In this document: in pieces, positions 25,883-33,901 of the stretch
Layout of the letters: each line of letters starts with the position of its first letter
Position numbering within the stretch: the stretch's first letter is position 1
Assembly (NCBI RefSeq): GCF_900099775.1
Contig: NZ_FMTM01000008.1
Location: 269,893 to 333,892 of the forward strand
DNA: 64,000 bases
Direction: 5' to 3'
From: Rhizobium mongolense subsp. loessense
Lineage (GTDB): Bacteria > Pseudomonadota > Alphaproteobacteria > Rhizobiales > Rhizobiaceae
Translations under genes and position numbers: made by a program
The notes under the pieces: model-generated
What the model was told of the DNA's origin: nothing
Databases searched by the model: none
Seen by the model: the letters and a program-made list of their open reading frames with translations, nothing else

Positions 25883-25957
25883 TCCCTGGTAGCTCAGCGG
25901 TAGAGCATTCGACTGTTAATCGACAGGTCGCCGGTTCGAATCCGGCCCGGGGAGCCA
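25883..25957 (+). tRNA. tRNA-Asn (anticodon GTT)
   Basis: A complete cloverleaf: acceptor TCCCTGG / CCGGGGA, D-arm GCTCAGCGGTAGAGC, anticodon loop CTGTTAA with GTT, T-arm CGCCGGTTCGAATCCGGC, discriminator G and encoded CCA. It forms the left border of a second short island. Confidence 0.96.
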
Positions 25958-26160
25958 GATTTAAGGATAGGCGCCTGTTTTCGTAGATTTTTCCGAAACA
26001 GGCGCTTTCTTCCCTACTTCCCACTTTTGTTTGCCTGTGGATCAGTCTCCTTTGCCGGGAACTGCTAGCGCGGCCATCTGCCCCACCAGATATTCTGCGA
26101 GCGTGCTCGGCGACGGGATATAGATGAAGCCGGATAAAACTCCGCAATCTGTTGCAAGAG

Positions 26161-26445
26161 ATGGATGTCCGGCTGGCTCGGGCGGAAAATGCTATCACTC
26201 AAGTCGACGGCAAAGCTGGGCCGGCTAACAGCGTGGTGCAGCAGTTGTTCAACCTGCGGGCAGAAGTTCGAAGACGTCTGAACAAAGTCGACGCGCTGCG
26301 CGCGGCGGATATTGCCAGTCTAGAACATCACATCGATCGTCTTCGAGAGGTCGCCGGGGATCGTCTCCATGCCTTCGGCCATTCAGCACCGATTAGCGAA
26401 CCTCTTCGTTCGATCTTTCACGACTCAATTCAATCGGCTTCGTGA
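26161..26445 (+). CDS. Hypothetical helical protein, 94 residues
   Basis: Starts MDVRLARAENAITQVDGKAG with AAGAG in front and is almost wholly helical and charged (QLFNLRAEVRRRLNKVDALR, AADIASLEHHIDRLREVAG), suggesting a coiled coil. No membrane segment or signal is seen. It lies 200 bases after tRNA-Asn, in the position often taken by the first gene of an island. It could also be a fragment of a longer protein, since no recognisable domain is present. Confidence 0.45.
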   Translation: MDVRLARAENAITQVDGKAGPANSVVQQLFNLRAEVRRRLNKVDALRAADIASLEHHIDRLREVAGDRLHAFGHSAPISEPLRSIFHDSIQSAS

Positions 26446-26475
26446 ACCTTAGTGCCGGAATCAAAATCGGCTTGA

Positions 26476-27248
26476 ACCAACTGGGGCGGACGATGTTCTC
26501 GATGCGTTGCTGGGCCAAAGCTGGCCGCTTTTCAATTTGGCTTTGAAGGTGACCGTATCGTCGTCGTCGACCAGCCGCTACGAGCTACGGAGCGAGAACG
26601 AGACATTGCCGCTGCAGCGCTCGATGCCGCGGTCGAGCAAAGCGTCTACGTCGGTGAGCAACTCTCACAGTCTATCTGCTCTCTGAGGCTTCGGGACGCC
26701 TTCAGGATGCTCCAAGGCAAGCTAGAGGCTCGTTCCAGCATAATCCAAATCGGAATGTTCAATCAGACTTGCGGTCGCGTCCTGCGCGGCGATGTCGAGG
26801 AGCTTTCCTCAACTCTGTTCGAGCTCTTGCTTTCGCACGTGGAAATGATCTTCGTGGCAATAGCGCAATTACTGGAGGATGTTCTGCGAAAACGCCGTCG
26901 ACCTCGATCGCGATTCCATCTCCGCTCTTTCGCAAAGCACGATTGCCCTGTCACGCAGCCTGAAAACGAGGAGCGACGCTACACGCGAGGTTAGTGAAGC
27001 TCTGGATATCGTGGTGGGATGGGCGAAACAAGAAGGCAGACAAGAGAGACGTGCTCGCACTGACAAGCACGCTTCAAAATTTCTGGTCGCTGATAGCGAA
27101 GTCGGCCTTGGCGAAAGAAGTCGCCAGCGAAGGGAGAAAATTTGTCGCTAAGGCGATTATCGGATTACTAGCGGCGACGACCGCCGGCACCCTCGCGGCG
27201 TTCGGGAAGGTTCCTGGTGCAGAGTGGATCGAGACGACCGTTTCGTAA
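26476..27248 (+). pseudogene. Frameshifted gene for an unknown protein with C-terminal hydrophobic helix
   Basis: Three plus-strand frames follow one another with clean hand-over: AAFQFGFEGDRIVVVDQPLR through FRMLQGKLEARSSIIQIG and ELLLSHVEMIFVAIAQL in the first; MFCENAVDLDRDSISALSQS and ATREVSEALDIVVGWAKQ in the second; KKADKRDVLALTSTLQNFWS and FVAKAIIGLLAATTAGTLAA in the third. Joined, they give roughly 250 residues ending near VPGAEWIETTVS. The protein is helical with a hydrophobic segment near the C-terminus. The family is unknown to me. Two frameshifts near 26875 and 27015 break it. Confidence 0.6.
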
Positions 27249-27445
27249 GTCTTCCGGCGACGGGCCGCCGTCCAGCAATCCGAAACTAGTATGCTTGTCA
27301 CCGTCCTCCGGCACGGGCTGACGACTCGCACAAAGGATGATTTGCTCAAACGGCAGAAAACCCGCCGGCTGGTGACACCGACGGGCTGGGCTGAGGGTAA
27401 CCGTTTTAGATCGTCGCTTTTTCCCTGACGTGCGAGCGCTACCGA

Positions 27446-27808
27446 CTAGAAATCAAAATAGAGGGTCACTCCCGACCGCCGGTGGTAGCGGTAATAGTCA
27501 GGATAGCCGCCGTAGTACCGAGGATAGCCATAGTACCTCGGATAATAGCCATAGTACCTCGGATAACTGCGGTATCCATATGGGCGAGAGTAGCAGTTGC
27601 CGTAGTAACGGCAGGAACGGTAGGCGTACCGCCGGTTCCAATAGCGATCCGAACGCCAATGACCGTGGTGCCGTTTTTTGACCTGCACGACATCGCCGGT
27701 CTGCACCTGTTCTGCTTTCGGCACGTAGATCGGCGCAGCGTTTAGCGGTAGGGCGAAAGAGGCAGCCAAGACTACAGCTGCGAGGGCGGATAAGAGTTTT
27801 TTCATCAT
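27446..27808 (-). CDS. Secreted Tyr/Arg/Gly-rich protein
   Basis: A 120-residue protein with a signal peptide (MMKKLLSALAAVVLAASFALPLNA), a short basic linker (VQVKKRHHGHWRSDRYWNRR) and a long tail dominated by Tyr, Arg, Pro and Gly with YPRYYGY repeats, ending RRSGVTLYFDF. GAGGAGGAG before the ATG at 27808 is a strong ribosome site; a second ATG follows directly. Such Tyr/Arg-rich exported proteins resemble the BA14K-like group common in rhizobia and Brucella, with unknown role at the cell surface. Confidence 0.65.
   Translation of the reverse strand: MMKKLLSALAAVVLAASFALPLNAAPIYVPKAEQVQTGDVVQVKKRHHGHWRSDRYWNRRYAYRSCRYYGNCYSRPYGYRSYPRYYGYYPRYYGYPRYYGGYPDYYRYHRRSGVTLYFDF
27506..27568. repeat. 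Three 21-bp tandem repeats inside the Tyr-rich gene
   Basis: Copies at 27527-27547 and 27548-27568 are nearly identical (one difference at the end), and 27506-27526 is a diverged copy. Each unit encodes seven residues of the YPRYYGY type, so copy number could change without frameshift. Confidence 0.7.
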
Positions 27809-27945
27809 GAACTCCTCCTCGCTATCTACATTGAACCATCGCGCCTGAACCACCGATGAACGTTGCGTGTGCGGCGACTTGCGCTTAGCAGAGTCAACCG
27901 GCCGGCGCACTGCTGCTGTGGGCGCACCGGCCTTTGGTGTTCAAT

Positions 27946-27982
27946 TAAAAAGCCGCGCTCAACGAATAAATCGGAGCGCGGC
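27946..27982 (-). terminator. Minus-strand terminator-like hairpin in a gene-free gap
   Basis: A perfect 9-bp stem (GCCGCGCTC / GAGCGCGGC) with a 13-base loop is followed on the minus strand by TTTTTAATT. It lies in the 340-base gap 27809-28147, upstream of the Tyr-rich gene and with no clear minus-strand gene in front, so it could end an untranslated RNA or an antisense transcript of the neighbouring plus-strand gene. Nothing else is seen in the gap. Confidence 0.55.
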
Positions 27983-28147
27983 CGCTAACCGCACCCCAGC
28001 CAGCACCATCTCATGCGGGCGGCCGCATTCGTGCCGACGGCCTGCCAGAACATCTTTGTCGGCGTTCGTCGTTTACGCCTTAAAAGTATCGTTGCAACCA
28101 ACCTCGGTGCGACGCGTTCCTTCACGTGCGAAATCCGAGGATCAGTC

Positions 28148-28525
28148 ATGAAACCCATCCTTTCCATTGCAGCCGTTACCTTGGCATTGACTGCCGGCGC
28201 AAGCTTCGCCCAGCAGGCCACCGACACCCCGCGGTCGCCAGACAGCGCAACAGCGGCGCCTGAACCCACTCCGCCCGGTCAGCAAGCAGCTCCCTCAAAT
28301 GAGGATCGTCCTCGTTTTGGTTGGAGCAGGGGACGAATGCGTGATCGTCCGCCGCCTCCCCCATCAAAGGCCGCGCATTTTCACATTCAGGATGGAGACA
28401 TTAAAATCGACATCAAGTGTGCCGATGACGAGCCGACAAAGGTTTGCGCCGACGTTCTCTTGCAAATGCTGGACAGATTGGAAGGGGCATCATCGTCCAG
28501 AGGCGATCGTGATGATTACCGGTAG
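28148..28525 (+). CDS. Secreted or periplasmic protein with Pro-rich linker
   Basis: A 125-residue protein with a signal peptide (MKPILSIAAVTLALTAGASFA), a Pro/Ala/Gln-rich linker (DSATAAPEPTPPGQQAAPS), an Arg-rich part with a run of five prolines, and a small C-terminal segment FHIQDGDIKIDIKCADDEPT followed by KVCADVLLQMLDRL. The two Cys may pair. The ATG at 28148 fits the signal peptide; upstream residues of the longer frame do not. Exported proteins with this C-terminal HxxxxDGxIxIDIxC pattern occur in rhizobia; the function is unknown. Confidence 0.6.
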   Translation: MKPILSIAAVTLALTAGASFAQQATDTPRSPDSATAAPEPTPPGQQAAPSNEDRPRFGWSRGRMRDRPPPPPSKAAHFHIQDGDIKIDIKCADDEPTKVCADVLLQMLDRLEGASSSRGDRDDYR

Positions 28526-28799
28526 GAACCTATCTCAGCATCTGCCCGATATCATGATCAACAAACCCTCTTCGCACATGCAAGCGATAACAGCGTTGAA
28601 GGGCGGTGTCGGTCAGGTCTTTGGTCCGAAGCTTACCCTCCCGGGCAAGGGCGACAGCGTGTGCTCTAAAGGAAGGATCCGTGCCACCGGTAAGACGAAT
28701 CCGCTCGGCCCGATCATGGTCTCGTTTGCGCATCGGAGGCATCTATCTGGCGCAGTAGAAGAATAGAGGGGAATTGACGACACAAAGTTCGCGGTTTCG

Positions 28800-28821
28800 T
28801 CCGGCTCGGGGAGCCGGATTT
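28800..28821 (+). repeat. Degenerate copy of tRNA-Asn 3' end (att-like)
   Basis: Matches 25941-25962 at 20 of 22 positions, covering the T-arm end, acceptor, discriminator, CCA region and following ATTT. It probably marks the right border of a former insertion at tRNA-Asn. Confidence 0.6.
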
Positions 28822-28912
28822 CGTCAGTATCAACTAATCAACTGAATGAGCTGTTCTTTTTGAACCGCCTCCTATTCTTTGGCCGCAGGCTGCACTGAGA
28901 CTCGTTCCCCAG

Positions 28913-29749
28913 TCACTCCGCAGGATGCGGTGTCGCCGGATGGTGACCGGACGAAGGGCGCGGATGCTTCCACCAGCGGGTGGAACGATTCACCAGCCGG
29001 AAGTAGAGGCCGTAGGGCATCAGCCGGAGGAGCTTCAGTATATAAGTGAAGCGCTTCGGAAAACTGACTTCGAAGCGATTGGATTTGAGGCCTGCCGCAA
29101 TCTGTTCGGCGGCTTCCGCTGGCGACACGAGCGGCGGCATCGGGAAGCTGTTCTCGAGCGCCGCCGGCATATCGGCAAAGCCCGGGCAAATGATCTGGAT
29201 GCGGATGCCCATCTTGTCGAGATCGAATTTCAGGCTTTCGGCCATGTTGATGAGGGCCGCCTCGGTGGCGCCATAGGCCGCGCTCGTGGGCAGGCCACCA
29301 TAGCCGGCGGCGGAAGAGACGATGGCAATCTGCCCCTGCCCCTTGGCCTTCATGTGCCGGATGGCAGGCAGGAGGCAATTAACGACACCGCACAGATTGA
29401 CGGCGAAGCTTTTCTCGAAATCCGCGCGGTTCAATTCCTCGGCATGCACAGGCTGGTAAATGCCGGTATTGAAGATCGCCAGGGCGAGCGCGCCGTGCTC
29501 GTATTCGATCGAGGCGAGTACATGCTCCATATCCTCGGGATCGGTCACGTCGCCATCGAGAACGACAATGCTGCCGGAAAGGCCGCTTGCTTCGGTCTGA
29601 AGTTCGGCCAGCTCTACATGATTGCCCGCGGTGACGGCGACTTTGTATCCCTCGCCTGCCAGTTTCAGCGCCAATGCCCGCCCGATGCCTGAATTCGCGC
29701 CGGAAATCCAGGTGATGCCATGTTCGGGACGGGCGACGAAATCACGCAT
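28913..29749 (-). CDS. Short-chain dehydrogenase/reductase with altered YxxxK motif
   Basis: Classical SDR of 278 residues. The cofactor loop reads ISGANSGIGRALALKLAGEG, the VLDGDVTD adenine-binding motif and the catalytic Ser in IVSSAAGYGG are present, and the Tyr is in SAAYGATEAALINM. The lysine expected four residues after Tyr is Glu here (codon GAG), which should impair the usual catalytic triad. A C-terminal amphipathic region with FTYILKLLRLMPYGLYFRLV suggests membrane association and a lipid-like substrate. It is divergent from cysK with about 310 bases between and sits just outside the second island. Confidence 0.85.
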   Translation of the reverse strand: MRDFVARPEHGITWISGANSGIGRALALKLAGEGYKVAVTAGNHVELAELQTEASGLSGSIVVLDGDVTDPEDMEHVLASIEYEHGALALAIFNTGIYQPVHAEELNRADFEKSFAVNLCGVVNCLLPAIRHMKAKGQGQIAIVSSAAGYGGLPTSAAYGATEAALINMAESLKFDLDKMGIRIQIICPGFADMPAALENSFPMPPLVSPAEAAEQIAAGLKSNRFEVSFPKRFTYILKLLRLMPYGLYFRLVNRSTRWWKHPRPSSGHHPATPHPAE

Positions 29750-30061
29750 GATTGACTTCCTCCAGACTGCCGATTCAGCACAAAACCAGGCCCGGAAGTT
29801 CCTCGCTGCCTCCCGGATTCATGCCTTTATCATGCTATTGTGGCTCATTTCAGCCGATCAGGCGGTCGCTCACCCCGCCACAGGATTTTGATGTGCTTGA
29901 AGCGGGCAGCCCGACGCAAATTGCAAGTCACGCCGGATTTTGAAAGCGGAAGTCTAATTTTATCGTCGCAGGCGGGGCCATGGAATAGCATTTCTTGCCA
30001 ACCCAGCCTTGTGAAGGGAAAAGACCGTTCCTAAACTACCAGTTCCACAGAGGCAGATTCC
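29750..30061. promoter_or_regulatory. Divergent intergenic region between SDR and cysK
   Basis: About 310 bases between two divergent genes, so it must hold both promoters. A ribosome site-like AGAGGCAG precedes cysK. I see no clear operator palindrome or riboswitch; short open frames here have no protein-like character. Confidence 0.4.
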
Positions 30062-31102
30062 ATGACCTTCCACCCATCCGTCATCGAGGCGATCGGCAAC
30101 ACTCCGCTCATCAAGCTCAAGGGCGCATCCGAAGCGACCGGTTGCACCATCCTAGGCAAGGCGGAGTTCCTGAACCCCGGCCAGTCGGTGAAGGACCGCG
30201 CCGCGCTTTACATCATTCGCGATGCCGAGAAAAAGGGGCTGCTGAGGCCAGGCGGCGTAATTGTCGAGGGCACCGCCGGCAATACCGGCATCGGGCTGGC
30301 CGTCGTCGCTAACGCGCTCGGTTACCGCACCGTGATCGTCATCCCGGAAACGCAAAGCCAGGAGAAGAAGGACGCACTGAAGTTGCTCGGCGCCGAACTC
30401 GTCGAAGTGCCCGCCGTGCCTTACAAGAACCCCAACAACTACGTGAAGGTTTCCGGCCGCCTGGCAGAGCAACTGGCGAAGTCCGATCCGAACGGCGCTA
30501 TCTGGGCGAACCAGTTCGACAATGTCGCGAACCGCCAGGCGCACATCGAGACCACGGCCGCGGAAATCTGGAAAGATACCGACGGCAAGGTCGACGGCTT
30601 CGTCAGCGCCGTCGGTTCGGGAGGCACGCTTGCGGGCGTCGCGGCCGGCCTCAAGGCGTTCCGCAAGGACGTCAAGATCGCCATCGCCGACCCTGAGGGG
30701 GCAGCACTTTACGAGTTCTACAAGAACGGTGAATTGAAATCGTCCGGCTCCTCGATCACCGAGGGCATCGGCCAGGGCCGCATCACGGCCAATCTCGACG
30801 GCTTCACGCCGGATTTCGCCTATCAGATTTCCGACGCCGAAGCGCTGCCCTATGTCTTCGATCTCGTGGAACACGAAGGGCTCTGCCTCGGCGGTTCGAC
30901 GGGAATCAATATTGCCGGCGCGGTACGCCTTGCGAAGGATCTTGGCCCGGGTCACATCGTGGTGACGATCCTTTGCGACTACGGCAACCGCTACCAGTCA
31001 AAACTTTTCAACCCCGATTTCCTGACCTCAAAGGGCCTGCCCGTTCCCACGTGGCTGACCACTTCGCAGGACATACAGATACCCTACGAACCAGCAGCGT
31101 GA
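30062..31102 (+). CDS. cysK: Cysteine synthase A
   Basis: PLP-dependent O-acetylserine (thiol)-lyase making cysteine from O-acetylserine and sulfide. The PLP lysine is in NPGQSVKDRAALYIIRDAEK near residue 41, the phosphate-binding loop is EGTAGNTGIGLA, and the later GSGGTLAGV and GGSTGINIAGAV blocks complete the fold. The length is 346 residues, slightly longer than Escherichia coli CysK through a C-terminal tail typical of rhizobial copies. Five bases separate its stop from alaX, so it heads a run with alaX, sseA and others that groups sulfur amino-acid functions. Confidence 0.93.
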   Translation: MTFHPSVIEAIGNTPLIKLKGASEATGCTILGKAEFLNPGQSVKDRAALYIIRDAEKKGLLRPGGVIVEGTAGNTGIGLAVVANALGYRTVIVIPETQSQEKKDALKLLGAELVEVPAVPYKNPNNYVKVSGRLAEQLAKSDPNGAIWANQFDNVANRQAHIETTAAEIWKDTDGKVDGFVSAVGSGGTLAGVAAGLKAFRKDVKIAIADPEGAALYEFYKNGELKSSGSSITEGIGQGRITANLDGFTPDFAYQISDAEALPYVFDLVEHEGLCLGGSTGINIAGAVRLAKDLGPGHIVVTILCDYGNRYQSKLFNPDFLTSKGLPVPTWLTTSQDIQIPYEPAA

Positions 31103-31107
31103 GATCC

Positions 31108-31845
31108 ATGCCAGTCAATGCCCTCTATCGTGACGATTTCTATCTATCGACATGCGAGGCGGTGGTCACCGCCATCCACGAAGGCGGGGGCATCGAGCTG
31201 GATCAGACCTGCTTTTATGCAGCGTCGGGCGGCCAACCGGGCGATACCGGCTTTCTCGAGCGCGCTGACGGTTCGAAGATCGAACTTGGTCCGACGAAGC
31301 ACGGGGCGACCAAGGATATCGTCGTCCATGTCCCGTTTCCGGGCCAGCCGCAGCCGGTGATCGGCGAAAGGCTCGTCCTGCATGTCGACTGGCCACGCCG
31401 CTACCGGCTGATGCGCATGCACACAGCCTGCCACCTGCTTTCGGTTGTCTGTTCCTATCCGATCACGGGTGCCGCTGTTGGCGAGGACGAGAGCCGCGTC
31501 GATTTCGACATGAGCGAGACGATCGACAAGGACGAGGTGACGGCGAAGTTGATGGGTCTCGTTGCCCAGAACTATCCGGTTTATGTCCAGTGGATCACCG
31601 ACGAGGAGCTGGCTGCGAACCCCGGCATCGTGAAATCGAAGAACGTGCGCCCGCCGATGGGCCTTGGCCGCCTCAGTCTCGTCTGCATCGGGGAAAACTC
31701 GGCGATTGACAGCCAGCCCTGCGGCGGCACACATGTCTCCGAAACGCAGGAAGTCGGCCAGGTCCACATTGCCAAGATCGAGAAGAAGGGTAAGGAGAAC
31801 CGCCGCTTCCGCATCCGCTTCGGCGTGACCGGCAATGACGCTTAA
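31108..31845 (+). CDS. alaX: Alanyl-tRNA editing protein AlaX
   Basis: Free-standing trans-editing enzyme that deacylates Ser- or Gly-mischarged tRNA-Ala. The zinc-binding motifs are HTACHLL near residue 107 and CGGTHVSETQEVG near residue 205, as in AlaRS editing domains. The N-terminal part (LDQTCFYAASGGQPGDTG) matches the beta-barrel of the longer AlaX type. The ATG at 31108 (MPVNALYRDDF) is preferred to a start inside cysK. It is tightly coupled to cysK upstream and followed 21 bases later by sseA. Confidence 0.92.
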   Translation: MPVNALYRDDFYLSTCEAVVTAIHEGGGIELDQTCFYAASGGQPGDTGFLERADGSKIELGPTKHGATKDIVVHVPFPGQPQPVIGERLVLHVDWPRRYRLMRMHTACHLLSVVCSYPITGAAVGEDESRVDFDMSETIDKDEVTAKLMGLVAQNYPVYVQWITDEELAANPGIVKSKNVRPPMGLGRLSLVCIGENSAIDSQPCGGTHVSETQEVGQVHIAKIEKKGKENRRFRIRFGVTGNDA

Positions 31846-31866
31846 GACAATCAGGGAGAGATCAGA

Positions 31867-32736
31867 ATGAGCGAAGAGAAGAGCCGTTTCGTCGTCTCGG
31901 CCGATTGGCTGCAGGGCGAGCTCGGAAAGCCGGACCTGCGCGTGCTGGACGCCTCCTTCTATCTCCCGGCGCAGAATCGCGACGCGGACGCCGAATATGC
32001 AAGTGGCCACATTGCTGGCGCGATCCGCTTCGACCAAGACAAGATCGCGGATCATTCCACCGGGCTGCCCCATACCATCCCCTCGCCGGATTATTTCGCC
32101 GAAGAAGCCGGCAAGCTCGGCATCAGCGAGACGGACCGTATCGTCGTCTATGATGGTATTGGCATGTTCGCCTCGCCGCGCGTCTGGTGGCTCTTCCGGG
32201 TCATGGGCGCGAAAAACGTCTTCGTTCTCGACGGCGGACTCGACGGCTGGAAGGCGGAGGGCCGTCCGCTGAAAACGGATGTCCCGAACTATAAGCCGAC
32301 GACCTTCAAGACGAATTATGATGCAGGCCGTGTCGTTTCCCTCGAAACCATGCGAGACATCGTTTCCAGCGGCGCGCTGCAGATCGCCGATGCGCGCAGT
32401 GCCGGACGTTTCGCCGCCACTGAGCCGGAGCCGCGTGCCGGCATGCGCTCCGGCCATATGCCCGGCGCCCGCAGCCTGCCCTCCGGCGTTTTTGCCAATC
32501 AGGGCCGTTTCAAATCGCTGCCGGAACTGAAGCAGACCATCGAGGGTGCCGGCATCGACCTTTCGAAACCGGTCGTCACCTCCTGCGGCTCGGGGATTAC
32601 GGCCGCGATCATCACGCTGGCGCTCGAATCGATCGGCCATACCGACAACAAGCTTTATGACGGCTCGTGGAGCGAGTGGGGCAGCCGCGACGACACCCCG
32701 GTGGTGACTGGCCCGCCCGACCCCATCAAGGTCTGA
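31867..32736 (+). CDS. sseA: 3-mercaptopyruvate sulfurtransferase
   Basis: Two-domain rhodanese of 289 residues. The N-terminal domain (RVLDASFYLP, ARxDAEYASGHIAGAIRFDQ-like) is inactive and the C-terminal domain carries the catalytic Cys in VTSCGSGITAAI near residue 240; the loop CGSGIT is that of mercaptopyruvate rather than thiosulfate sulfurtransferases. It transfers sulfane sulfur from 3-mercaptopyruvate in cysteine degradation. AGGGAGA precedes the ATG. It is in line with cysK and alaX and 8 bases before the acetyltransferase gene. Confidence 0.92.
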   Translation: MSEEKSRFVVSADWLQGELGKPDLRVLDASFYLPAQNRDADAEYASGHIAGAIRFDQDKIADHSTGLPHTIPSPDYFAEEAGKLGISETDRIVVYDGIGMFASPRVWWLFRVMGAKNVFVLDGGLDGWKAEGRPLKTDVPNYKPTTFKTNYDAGRVVSLETMRDIVSSGALQIADARSAGRFAATEPEPRAGMRSGHMPGARSLPSGVFANQGRFKSLPELKQTIEGAGIDLSKPVVTSCGSGITAAIITLALESIGHTDNKLYDGSWSEWGSRDDTPVVTGPPDPIKV

Positions 32737-32744
32737 GACGCATC

Positions 32745-33305
32745 ATGGCGAAGTCCCCCTCCTCGCTCACAGCGCATATCACCCGGCTGGAAATGACGGC
32801 GCCGCCCAAGGCAAGCCTACCGGTGCCGGTCAACATCCAGACGGCGATCATGCGTGCGCCGGGCATTCCGCTGCCATTCTACCGCTATCTCTACCGCCAG
32901 GTCGGCGCCCGCTGGCAATGGGTGGACCGGCTGCGGATGAGCGACGAGGCGCTTACGGAAACCCTGCACGACAAGCGCAACAATATCAGCGTGCTCTATG
33001 TTAACGGCGCGCCTGCCGGCTTCTACGAGTATTTCTGCGAGGACGAGGATACGATCGAACTTTGCCATTTCGGCCTGATCGAGCACGCGCTCGGCCTCGG
33101 CATCGGCAAGTGGTTCCTGCTGCAGGCGCTCTACGCGATCTGGACGCTGAACCCAACGCGCGTCACGACGACGACCAACAACCTCGACCATCCGCGCGCC
33201 CTGCAGCTCTATCAGATGTTCGGCTTCTCTCCTGTCTCAACCGGCACCGGCATCGTCCGGCCGCTCAGCGACAAGGAACTGCTGGAGATTGCCAGGAAGA
33301 GCTGA
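32745..33305 (+). CDS. GNAT-family N-acetyltransferase
   Basis: A 186-residue protein of the GNAT superfamily. The acetyl-CoA binding motif A is visible as IEHALGLGIGKWFLLQALYA around residue 125 and the following strand and helix DHPRALQLYQMFGFSPVST complete the fold. An N-terminal extension (LPVPVNIQTAIMRAPGIPLP) with FYRYLYRQVGARWQW is characteristic of a rhizobial subgroup. The substrate is unknown. Eight bases separate it from sseA, so it is probably cotranscribed. The ATG at 32745 is the only reasonable start. Confidence 0.85.
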   Translation: MAKSPSSLTAHITRLEMTAPPKASLPVPVNIQTAIMRAPGIPLPFYRYLYRQVGARWQWVDRLRMSDEALTETLHDKRNNISVLYVNGAPAGFYEYFCEDEDTIELCHFGLIEHALGLGIGKWFLLQALYAIWTLNPTRVTTTTNNLDHPRALQLYQMFGFSPVSTGTGIVRPLSDKELLEIARKS

Positions 33306-33375
33306 GCCGGCAGGAATCGGGTGGTTTCACCGGTTCGAAAAGCGCATTTCATGGCAATCACGAAGGAGATTTGCC

Positions 33376-33885
33376 ATGCCAGCCATCCGTTTTTCCGCCA
33401 TGCCGACCGCCGATGCCGAACACCTTTGGACCGGCGGGCGCGATGCCTATGACAATCTGCCGGAAACGATGGTTTCCGATGGACCGGGGCATCCCTGCCG
33501 TCATTGCCTGAAGAATATCGATGCCGGTGACTTGCTTCTTGTTTTCGCCTACCGCCCGTTTCCGGAATTGCAGCCCTATGCCGAGACCGGCCCGATCTTC
33601 CTGCACAAGAAACGGTGCCAGCGTTATGAAGCCGAGGAAGAGCTGCCGCCGGTGCTGACGACGAGCCGGGACTTTATCCTGCGCGGCTATGGCGAGAGCA
33701 ATCGCATTGTCTACGGCACCGGGGCCGTCATCGCCACCGCCGATATTCCGGGTTATGCCGAAGAGTTGCTGAAGCGCCCGGAGATCGCATACGTGCATGT
33801 GCGCTCGGCGCGCAACAATTGCTTCCAGTGCCGGATCGACAAGCGAAAGGCGCCGGCCTTCTGCGAGCCCAGCGCCTTCATCTAA
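33376..33885 (+). CDS. DUF1203 family protein
   Basis: A 169-residue soluble protein with the pattern of DUF1203: PCRHCLKNIDAGDLLLVFAY near residue 40, ETGPIFLHKKRCQRYE near residue 75, RGYGESNRIVYGTG near residue 110 and HVRSARNNCFQCRIDK near the end. The paired Cys in CRHC and CFQC suggest metal binding, which is inference. AAGGAGA at good spacing before ATG 33376 sets the start. It is the last of the run beginning at cysK and converges with ald. The function of the family is not known. Confidence 0.85.
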   Translation: MPAIRFSAMPTADAEHLWTGGRDAYDNLPETMVSDGPGHPCRHCLKNIDAGDLLLVFAYRPFPELQPYAETGPIFLHKKRCQRYEAEEELPPVLTTSRDFILRGYGESNRIVYGTGAVIATADIPGYAEELLKRPEIAYVHVRSARNNCFQCRIDKRKAPAFCEPSAFI

Positions 33886-33901
33886 CGCAGCGTGATGCAA
33901 A

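Larger units (their letters stand above)
25883..28821. mobile_element. Possible small island between tRNA-Asn and a copy of its 3' end
   Basis: A 22-base stretch at 28800-28821 matches the 3' end of tRNA-Asn and four bases beyond (25941-25962) at 20 of 22 positions. The 2.9 kb between holds a multiply frameshifted gene, three small intact unknown genes (two with export signals) and no core gene. This is the expected footprint of an old integration at tRNA-Asn. No integrase is seen, so the element would be a remnant. Confidence 0.5.

Noticed and set aside
27430..27681. Ser/Asn-rich plus-strand frame with repeats
   Set aside because: Antisense shadow of the Tyr/Arg-rich exported protein gene; the repeats belong to that gene.
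28530..28742. 70-codon minus-strand frame (and an opposing plus-strand frame) before the second att-like repeat
   Set aside because: Neither strand has a convincing ribosome site or family; the choice between them cannot be made.
31144..32640. Long minus-strand frame opposite alaX and sseA
   Set aside because: Shadow of two well-recognised genes; no start signal.
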